In this document: positions 14,224 through 19,976 of the stretch, piece after piece | Position numbering within the stretch: position 1 is the stretch's first letter | Layout of the letters: each line of letters begins with the position of its first letter | From: Oscillospiraceae bacterium | GTDB lineage: Bacteria; Bacillota; Clostridia; Oscillospirales; Acutalibacteraceae | DNA length: 19,976 bases | Assembly: GCA_009779455.1 (NCBI GenBank) | Contig: WREG01000009.1 | Coordinates: forward strand, 1-19,976 | Direction: 5' to 3' | Notes under the pieces: generated by a model | The model's input: the letters and a program-made list of their open reading frames with translations, nothing else | What the model was told of the DNA's origin: nothing | The model's database searches: none | Position numbers and translations under genes: made by a program

Positions 14224-14757
14224 TTTATGAAAGCCTTTCCGCAGTTTTTTGTTATACAGCGAAATAAACAATGCAAGGGCGTTGTCGTATAGTATGAGGA
14301 TAATGTTCATCAGTAAAAACATCGCGGGTATCGCCCATTTCCCGAGGCTTTTCATCTCCTCAAAGGGGATATGGAAAACGTAGATAAGGAGTAGGTTTTC
14401 AGCCGCCACCGACGCGTTGAAAACAAGGAATTTCAAAAGGCGGGCGAGCCATTTCGGGCAATTCTTTTCAAAAACCGCCTTTATTATCGGGTAGTAGCCG
14501 AAAAACAATACATACATCAATGCGGCGTCCTTGTCCGCGACAATAAACAGGGCGAGAAGCGAGGTGGCGGTATAAATCCCCGCCGCCCATTTTTTGTTGA
14601 GTTCTATAACGGCGAGAACCAAAAGCCCCCCCGCCAAAGACGGCAGGGCATATGACATAAAGGGGATTATCGTAGTAAGCAGCATCATCGAAAGCGATAT
14701 AGCCGCCAATATGCCCCCGAAAGCGGTTTTTGCGGTGTTTTTCATATGATTAATCAT
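14212..14757 (-). CDS. Small polytopic membrane protein, function unknown
   Basis: A 181-aa protein with five to six hydrophobic helices: about 12-33, 35-53, 58-75, 78-95, 108-129 and 142-167. The pattern FGGILAAISLSMMLLT, YALPSLAGGLL and YVLFFGYYPIIKAVFE resembles small clostridial membrane proteins that look like substrate-binding (S) components of ECF transporters, but I cannot place it in a named family and no ECF energizing genes are visible. Its ATG overlaps the stop of the upstream MFS gene by 8 nt, which suggests translational coupling. A second ATG at 14745 (residue 5) is an equally good start. The last 12 nt overlap the 3' end of the convergent YhfC gene. Confidence 0.75.
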   Translation of the reverse strand: MINHMKNTAKTAFGGILAAISLSMMLLTTIIPFMSYALPSLAGGLLVLAVIELNKKWAAGIYTATSLLALFIVADKDAALMYVLFFGYYPIIKAVFEKNCPKWLARLLKFLVFNASVAAENLLLIYVFHIPFEEMKSLGKWAIPAMFLLMNIILILYDNALALFISLYNKKLRKGFHKLFK

Positions 14758-16198
14758 CCGCCATCTGCGCCTCTTTAATAATATCGTCAGGTATAGCTTC
14801 CCCGTGCCGCACGAACAATATACAGGCCAGCGCCAAAGCGAAAGCTATGGGGCAGAACACGAAAAGCGACATATATGTGCCGGAGAGCATACGGTAGAAA
14901 CCGAAAAGGATGGGCGCGGCGATTTGGGCGGAGAATGTGGCTGTGTAGTAATAGCCGGTAAAGGTTCCGACCTTGTCGAGCCCTCCGATTTCAAGCACCA
15001 GCGGCAGGGTGTTGACCGTTATGAACATATTGGCGGCGCCGCCCACAACAAGGGCGACCCAAATAAGCGACATAGCCCCTGTTATTTTATATATCAAAAA
15101 AGCGGCGAGGAACATGGCAAGTCCCAATAAAATGGTTTTGCGGCGGCCTATTTTTTTGCCGAGCTTCCCTGCGGGTATGGCAGCCGCCATCATACATACG
15201 GCGAAAACGGCCAGCATCATCGTTGCCTGGGCAGTTGTCTTGCCCAAAACCTCCGCCGCGAAAAGGGCGAAGAACGTTTGGATTGCGTTAGCCCCGCAGA
15301 AAAGAAAGAAAAGTCCCGCCAGCATCAAAATAAGGCTTGTTTTTTCCGCGCCCGTAAGCTTTATGGCTTTAAGGCGTTCTTTTTCATTTTTCCGCGCCGT
15401 TTTTTCATTTTCGGCCATCCTTTTATCCGCCACAGCCGAAAGCCTGCTGTCGGGTTCCTTTACAAAGAAGTAGAGTATAAGGGTGCAGATAACCATAATA
15501 ACCGCGCTGAGCAAAAACACATATGGGAAGATTTTTGTTTCAGGGTAAGAATCTTTCCCGTATATCGCGTTGAAAATTGCCGTAAATAAAACTCCGGACT
15601 GCATACCTATAAGGCTCCCGACGCCCCCGCAGAGGTTGATTATCGCGTTGCCTTCGCTCCGCAGTTCAGGCGGGGTCAGGTCGGGCATAAGGGCGACTAC
15701 CGGCGCGCGCCAGACAGACATTATAAATACGAACAGAATAATGCAGGCCATTACCGCGGGGATGGAGCGCGTAGCCAGGAACATTACGGGGATAAGCGCG
15801 AAAACCAGCGCTGAAGCGGGCGCCCCCGCATATATGTAAGGGCTGCGCTTTCCGAAACGCGTGTGGGTGTTGTCGGACATTTTCCCCAGCATCGGCTGGA
15901 AGATTACCCCGAAAATGTTGTCAAAGGTCATAATTATACCTATAAAAAGCGGAACCAATGTAAATCCGCCGCCGGCCAGACTGACGTTTTCGCCCTGGCT
16001 TTCCATAAACCTTATAAGGCTCGGAAATTTTTCGACGAGGATGTCGCTCCAATGAGTTATCATTGCGGATTCACCGAGAAGGGCGTCGAGTATTTTCGTG
16101 ATATACGGGTCGTATATCGCCCACGCTACGGATGTCGCAGCAAACCCGAAGCCTATAAGTATTGTTTTTTTGTAGTTCAGTTTCAATTTTTCAGCCAT
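14750..16198 (-). CDS. MFS transporter, GPH/sugar-symporter-like
   Basis: A 482-aa inner-membrane carrier with about 12 hydrophobic helices split by a charged central loop (about 248-275, rich in K, R and E). The segment between helices 2 and 3, GKMSDNTHTRFGKRSPYI, is the RxGRR-type loop seen in glycoside-pentoside-hexuronide and SLC45-like sugar symporters, so the likely role is proton- or sodium-coupled uptake of a sugar. An unusual ~45-residue stretch between helix 1 and helix 2 (about 35-80) contains SLIRFMESQGENVSLAGGG. GGAGG lies 8 nt before the ATG. The gene follows the P-type-ATPase-like gene by 24 nt and overlaps the next gene, so it is part of one leftward operon. The substrate is not determinable. 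Confidence 0.9.
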   Translation of the reverse strand: MAEKLKLNYKKTILIGFGFAATSVAWAIYDPYITKILDALLGESAMITHWSDILVEKFPSLIRFMESQGENVSLAGGGFTLVPLFIGIIMTFDNIFGVIFQPMLGKMSDNTHTRFGKRSPYIYAGAPASALVFALIPVMFLATRSIPAVMACIILFVFIMSVWRAPVVALMPDLTPPELRSEGNAIINLCGGVGSLIGMQSGVLFTAIFNAIYGKDSYPETKIFPYVFLLSAVIMVICTLILYFFVKEPDSRLSAVADKRMAENEKTARKNEKERLKAIKLTGAEKTSLILMLAGLFFLFCGANAIQTFFALFAAEVLGKTTAQATMMLAVFAVCMMAAAIPAGKLGKKIGRRKTILLGLAMFLAAFLIYKITGAMSLIWVALVVGGAANMFITVNTLPLVLEIGGLDKVGTFTGYYYTATFSAQIAAPILFGFYRMLSGTYMSLFVFCPIAFALALACILFVRHGEAIPDDIIKEAQMADD

Positions 16199-16222
16199 GT
16201 TTTTTCCCTCCGAAAATTTTTG

Positions 16223-18823
16223 TTAATTCTGCATTTTTTTGATTATGCCGGGCAGCAAACACGCCGCAGCGCACCAAAATATATGAAAAGCCGCGATCTG
16301 CAGGCTGCCGAGCTGATTTATTTTGGAAAACCAGACCGCCGCGAATATAAAGGCCGTGGCGGAAAGCGAGGACGCCAACGCGACGGGGGAGATAAATTTC
16401 TTTATTGAGCTTAAAAATAGCCCTGTTTTTAAAATATTCAGGAAGGATGCGGCGTTTTTGCCGCACATCAGCCCGGCGGGAACGGACGGCAGGGTCTCGT
16501 CCTTTATATCTTTAAAATATTCGCCGGATTTAGAGCTTAGAATCTTTATGCTGTTCTCGGGGAGGGAACATTGTTTTTCAACAAACGCGGCCGTTATATT
16601 AGGATCCTGCGTGTACAACAGTACCGCTACGCCCTGCTTTGAAACGTCCCTTACAAGCGCAGCCATTTCTTTTTTGACGGAATAACTTACGATAAACATG
16701 GCCGACAGCTTATTTTCCACCGCCAGATATACGATCTGCCGCCCGTCCTTCGTGTATTTGCCCTCAAAACTTTCATCGGGCGTTTTAATGCCGTGATTGC
16801 CCAAAAGCTTTGAGTTGCCGACAAAAACCCTGCGGTTGTGTATCCATCCGGAAAGCCCCAAGCGTTCCTCATAAGCGAAATCCTCAACGGTAGGCAGCAG
16901 ATCCGTTTTATCCAGTATCACTTTTTTAAATACGCCGCCGAGCGGGCCTTTCGCCTCTATGATCATTGACGCCGTATACAGGATGGCGTCGTCTATCCTC
17001 ATGCCGTGGAAAGGCTTTATGCCATAGATGTTGCAGTCGTCGGAATCTATAACCGCGGATGCGTCAAGGCAGACGGCTTTTGTTTTTTTCAGCCCGCTGA
17101 GCGATTTGTACCCCGTGATAAGGCCGTTTGAATTTTTAAGGGCTCTGTTGGAGCCGAAAAGCGCGAAAGCAAAGGAAAGGCCTGCGGATATCGGTGCCGT
17201 AAGCACCGCCGCCGCCGCGCCTACGGAAATACCCGCCATAAAATCGCCTGTTTTTAGCCAGGCAAAAAACCCCGTCATCACGGAAACGAAAAGCGACGCG
17301 GGGATAAGCTTTCCGGTAATATGATAAGCCTCCTCATAAAACAGCGACTGTTCAAGAAAGCTGTCAAATTCTTTTATCCTCGCGGAATATTTTATGACCG
17401 GATCCGGCCCCAATATGCCTTTCCCTATCTCCGCGGCGGTTTTTTTGTCCCTTATATTTTCGGCTGAATGCCTCATAACGCCCCTCGAATAAAGTTTATG
17501 GCAATATAAGGCGTTTTTGCCCGTGACGTATTTTGCCCCCAATATCGGCAAAAACATCAAAACCGCCGCCGCCGCGCAGCTTTGAAGCCTGAAGTCCGAC
17601 GAAAGCGTTTCCGGTTTTATAAGGAATGTTACATTTTGCATAAGGGCGGCGGAGGTTATTACGGGAAGCAAAGTCAACGGTGCCGGCCGAAGTTTTATAA
17701 GCGACACAACGCCTTCAAACAGCTCTCCGCTTATGACGGCGGCGGTGATAAGGATAAGAATAATATTAAAAAGAACATAAAAGACCTCACTGTTTCCGAA
17801 CGGTCTGAAAGGGTTCGCGCTGAAATTTACAAATACCGCGGCAAACAGCATAATAACTCCGGCGGTCCCCGTAACCGCGAGCTTTATTGAAAGGGTCTTG
17901 CTTTCCGTCTGCAAGAGGTTCCGTACGCGCCGGTTTTCGTCGTCGCTGATAAATGCGCTCTTCAAATCGTTTTTAGTATATATGCGGGAAACCGCGTTTT
18001 CTTCGCCGCCGTCCTCTTCTTCCCCGAAAAGCTTGAAATTATCGGCGGTTTCCCTTCTTTTGCGCTTAAGCTCCTTTTCCATTTCATGTTCGTTGACCGT
18101 TCTGGTTTCGGGTTTATTTATAAACCCCTCGAACATAAGCTGGTTTGGGGCGCTTCCGGCGGGATCGTCAAAATTTTCGTCATATTCCACCGAACCTGCA
18201 ATTTTACGCAGGCGGTCTGCTTCCGTCCGCTGTTTTTTCGTCTCATTTAATGATTTTTTTTCTTCTTCCGCTGAGATTATTGTCGGCAAAGGGGTCAGCT
18301 CTCCCGTATAAATATACCTTGAATTATCATTTTTAACAATGATGCCCGGTTTCTCCGGCGGATTTGTTTTCGGCTCAGCCTTTTTTGCAGCGGGGGCGTC
18401 GTCGGCGGGCTGCGTTAAATCGACTTTTCCGGTGCTGAATTTTTTGTCTATACTCGCGGGTACGGGTTCTATCCCGACAACGACCCTTTCCACCCTGCTT
18501 GAAAGTATTTTTCTGTCGCTATACAGAACGGATCCCTGTCCGCTCTTGGCGGAACGCGCTGATCTGCCGGGCGCCGCTGTCGTCTTTTCCTTGTCCTGTT
18601 TTATCGGGGGGCGCGTGACGTCTTCGGACGGAAATTTATTTTTCCCCGGAAATGCGCTTTCCTGTGATGACGGCTGCGAAAGCGAAGAAATATCCTCCCA
18701 GCCGTCCCCTTCTGCGGACGGAGGAACCGCCGGCAAAAATTTCGCCGCCGATTCATTTTTTTTCAAAGCATCCGTCTTGATAAACCTTTTATTGTCTTTT
18801 AAAACAATATAATCTTCACCCAT
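16223..18823 (-). CDS. P-type ATPase-like pseudoenzyme with disordered N-terminus
   Basis: An 866-aa membrane protein. Residues 1-300 are hydrophilic, rich in P, S, K and E and probably disordered. Eight hydrophobic segments follow: about 314-333, 346-368, 380-400, 414-434, 505-523, 528-556, 811-832 and 840-862. This is the P1B heavy-metal ATPase layout, with a soluble loop (435-504) where the actuator domain would be and a large soluble region (557-810) where the P and N domains would be. Sequence echoes agree: LTAPIS (541-546) for the CPC helix, KAVCLDASAVI (582-592) for xxFDKTGTL, VFVGNSKLLGNHGI (666-679), and LLYTQDPNITAAF (735-747) for the TGD strand. The catalytic residues are gone, so it is unlikely to pump ions. 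It is the second gene after rlmB. Confidence 0.75.
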   Translation of the reverse strand: MGEDYIVLKDNKRFIKTDALKKNESAAKFLPAVPPSAEGDGWEDISSLSQPSSQESAFPGKNKFPSEDVTRPPIKQDKEKTTAAPGRSARSAKSGQGSVLYSDRKILSSRVERVVVGIEPVPASIDKKFSTGKVDLTQPADDAPAAKKAEPKTNPPEKPGIIVKNDNSRYIYTGELTPLPTIISAEEEKKSLNETKKQRTEADRLRKIAGSVEYDENFDDPAGSAPNQLMFEGFINKPETRTVNEHEMEKELKRKRRETADNFKLFGEEEDGGEENAVSRIYTKNDLKSAFISDDENRRVRNLLQTESKTLSIKLAVTGTAGVIMLFAAVFVNFSANPFRPFGNSEVFYVLFNIILILITAAVISGELFEGVVSLIKLRPAPLTLLPVITSAALMQNVTFLIKPETLSSDFRLQSCAAAAVLMFLPILGAKYVTGKNALYCHKLYSRGVMRHSAENIRDKKTAAEIGKGILGPDPVIKYSARIKEFDSFLEQSLFYEEAYHITGKLIPASLFVSVMTGFFAWLKTGDFMAGISVGAAAAVLTAPISAGLSFAFALFGSNRALKNSNGLITGYKSLSGLKKTKAVCLDASAVIDSDDCNIYGIKPFHGMRIDDAILYTASMIIEAKGPLGGVFKKVILDKTDLLPTVEDFAYEERLGLSGWIHNRRVFVGNSKLLGNHGIKTPDESFEGKYTKDGRQIVYLAVENKLSAMFIVSYSVKKEMAALVRDVSKQGVAVLLYTQDPNITAAFVEKQCSLPENSIKILSSKSGEYFKDIKDETLPSVPAGLMCGKNAASFLNILKTGLFLSSIKKFISPVALASSLSATAFIFAAVWFSKINQLGSLQIAAFHIFWCAAACLLPGIIKKMQN

Positions 18824-18828
18824 TATTA

Positions 18829-18857
18829 ATTCTCAACTTTCAACTCTCAACTCTTTG
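18829..18857 (-). repeat. Solo TTGAGAG-type heptamer array (R8)
   Basis: On the minus strand the words AGAGTTG, AGAGTTG, AAAGTTG, AGAATT lie between rlmB and the P-type-ATPase-like gene. The rlmB TGA stop (18847-18849) is inside the array, and the next start codon follows 6 nt after it. Confidence 0.75.
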
Positions 18858-19602
18858 TTCTTTGTCGGCTTATTTCAAACATCAAAATCCCCGCCGCTAC
18901 AGAAGCGTTTAAGGAATTTATCCTGCCTTTCATCGGTATGCCTGTTTCAAAATCCGCGTTTTCAAGCAGCAGCCTTCCTATACCTCCGCCTTCGGAGCCT
19001 ATTATAAGCGCCAGCGGCCCTGAAAAGTCCGTTTCCGCATAAGGCGTCCCGTCCATATCGGCAGCATAAACCCAAACGCCGCGTTTTTTTATTTCAGCCA
19101 CAGCGTTATTAAGGTTGGGAACCCTCGCCACAGGCATATATTCAAGCGCCCCGGCGGCAGCTTTGGCGGCGGAAGCTGTAAGGCTGACGCTCCTGTGCTC
19201 CGGGATCACAACGCCGTGGGCGCCCGCCGCTTCGGCGCTTCTGATTACAGCGCCCAGATTATGCGGATCTTCAAGGCGGTCGCATATTATTATAAACGGC
19301 TGCTCGCCCGCATCCTCCGCTTTTTTAAAAATATCGTCAAGCGTTGAATATTCCCGCGCCGCGATGAACAGTATGACCCCCTGATGGTTTTCGTTTCCCG
19401 CCGTAAAATCAAGCTTTTTGGCGTCGCATTCCTTCACGGGGATGCGGTTCTGCCTGCAAATGGCGATTATGGGCGATAACGGCCCGCCGCCCGCGCCTCT
19501 CGCGATAAGGAGGCTGTCGGCAGGCCTTCCCGCGGCAAGCGCCTCCCGGACGGCGTTCCGCCCTGTTATCATATCCCGTTTAATATTATTATCATTCAAC
19601 AT
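18847..19602 (-). CDS. rlmB: TrmH/RlmB-family 23S rRNA 2'-O-methyltransferase
   Basis: A SPOUT methyltransferase that methylates ribose 2'-OH using SAM; in RlmB the target is a conserved guanosine of 23S rRNA. The 251-aa protein has the N-terminal substrate-binding domain opening with GRNAVREALAAG (14-25) and the trefoil-knot domain with motif 1 DPHNLGAVIRSAEAAGAHG (112-130), motif 2 LALIIGSEGGGIG (197-209) and motif 3 RINSLNASVAAGILMFE (227-243). The ATG at 19602 has no ribosome-binding site and sits at the predicted transcription start. An ATG at 19572 (residue 11) gives a more typical N-terminus and a leader of about 30 nt, so the true start is uncertain. It leads the leftward operon. Confidence 0.93.
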   Translation of the reverse strand: MLNDNNIKRDMITGRNAVREALAAGRPADSLLIARGAGGGPLSPIIAICRQNRIPVKECDAKKLDFTAGNENHQGVILFIAAREYSTLDDIFKKAEDAGEQPFIIICDRLEDPHNLGAVIRSAEAAGAHGVVIPEHRSVSLTASAAKAAAGALEYMPVARVPNLNNAVAEIKKRGVWVYAADMDGTPYAETDFSGPLALIIGSEGGGIGRLLLENADFETGIPMKGRINSLNASVAAGILMFEISRQRTKS

Positions 19603-19609
19603 ATCAAAT

Positions 19610-19638
19610 ATTTTACTACAAAACTTTCATCTATTCAA
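19610..19638 (-). promoter_or_regulatory. Predicted rlmB operon promoter
   Basis: On the minus strand TTGAAT (19633-19638), 17 nt, TAAAAT (19610-19615). The expected start, about 19603, is 1-2 nt from the ATG at 19602, which implies either a leaderless message or use of the ATG at 19572. Confidence 0.6.
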
Positions 19639-19700
19639 GGGTTTTAATAAATTTAATGTATGATTGTCATAATATGGCATAATATGCGTTTTTTATTTGA

Positions 19701-19706
19701 TATAAT
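19701..19706 (+). promoter_or_regulatory. Putative -10 box before spoIIE
   Basis: A perfect TATAAT lies 7 nt before the spoIIE ATG, with no good -35 at 17 nt. TTGTCATAA (19664-19672) loosely resembles a Spo0A box but is a weak match and not at the classical spacing. Confidence 0.35.
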
Positions 19707-19713
19707 CCAAGGT

Positions 19714-19976
19714 ATGGAAAAGTTACATATAAAAAACAGAATAAACCCCTCAGCTCTCGCGGCGGCAAGGGATCTTGCGGGACAGGCCTTTTACGCGGCG
19801 ATTGCCTTCATTATGACCGGGGCGGGCGTATTTTCCGACCTTTCCCCTTTCGGGATCGCCTTTTGCGCCGCCGTAAAGCCATACTACCTGCCTTTTTCGA
19901 TGTTCGGCGCGGCGGCAGGCTATCTTATATCCCGCCCCGGGGTTTTTTCCCTGCGTTACGTCGCCGGGCTGCTTAT
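19714..19976 (+). CDS. spoIIE: Stage II sporulation protein E (N-terminal part), truncated by window end
   Basis: The first 87 codons of a protein reading off the right edge. After a short basic start come hydrophobic segments: AFYAAIAFIMTGAGVF (about 26-41), then LSPFGIAFCAAVKPYYLPFS (44-63), GAAAGYLI and the LRYVAGLLI end. The SPFGIAFCAAV turn and RYVAGLL are characteristic of the polytopic N-terminal domain of SpoIIE, whose C-terminal PP2C phosphatase, not seen here, activates sigma-F in the forespore. The identification rests on this N-terminal pattern only. An AAGG lies 1 nt before the ATG, too close to work as a normal ribosome-binding site, and the -10 box is only 7 nt upstream. Confidence 0.8.
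   Translation, partial: MEKLHIKNRINPSALAAARDLAGQAFYAAIAFIMTGAGVFSDLSPFGIAFCAAVKPYYLPFSMFGAAAGYLISRPGVFSLRYVAGLL

Noticed and set aside
15278..15589. Open + strand frames across the MFS gene
   Set aside because: They are antisense to a clear 12-helix transporter and show only reverse-complement artefacts of its codons.
19664..19672. Spo0A box upstream of spoIIE
   Set aside because: TTGTCATAA is an imperfect match and not at the expected distance from the -10; kept only as a comment.

Overview
The window looks like a chromosomal piece of an anaerobic, endospore-forming, polysaccharide-degrading Clostridia (Oscillospiraceae/Ruminococcaceae-like). The evidence is a spoIIE start at the right edge, two secreted dockerin proteins, a secreted GH16 glucanase, a GH29 fucosidase, hisZ with a short-form hisG, and the clostridial greA-lysS pair. 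There are no rRNA or tRNA genes, no intact transposase and no CRISPR array.

Layout. 1-681 (-) is the 5' part of a secreted GH16 enzyme, divergent from greA-lysS (984-2975, +); both sides have perfect TTGACA-17-TATAAT promoters. Next on the + strand are an IspD/TarI-type cytidylyltransferase and a GT2 glycosyltransferase (3064-5204), probably for cell-surface polymer synthesis. A REP-like inverted pair, a secreted mini-dockerin (5445-5819) and a SIS-domain protein (5844-6584) follow. A DMT/EamA exporter (-) and an intracellular alpha-L-fucosidase (+) diverge from about 7.7 kb. A multibranched palindromic element (9104-9247) separates the fucosidase from a convergent secreted dockerin-repeat protein (9258-10514, -). 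Then come hisZ and hisG, a small cupin and a YhfC-type intramembrane protease (10816-14223, +). The last block is a leftward operon: rlmB, an 866-residue P-type-ATPase-like pseudoenzyme, an MFS sugar-type transporter and a small membrane protein (19602 down to 14212). spoIIE reads out of the window to the right.

Two things stand out. (1) Nearly every gene junction holds short arrays of 7-bp words (TTCATAA, TTGAGAG, TGCAGAA, TTACAAG, AGGGGTT and variants), solo or as inverted pairs. They supply several stop codons, one start codon and a possible ribosome-binding site. Two of the inverted pairs (11944-12108 and 13235-13439) enclose homologous cores in opposite orientation with conserved internal spacing, which suggests a small dispersed non-autonomous element. 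(2) The 866-residue protein keeps the eight-helix layout of a P1B-type ATPase but has lost the CPC, DKTGT, TGE and GDGxND signatures, so it is probably a catalytically dead derivative with a long disordered N-terminus.

All calls rest on reading the sequence and on remembered family motifs. No database search was run.
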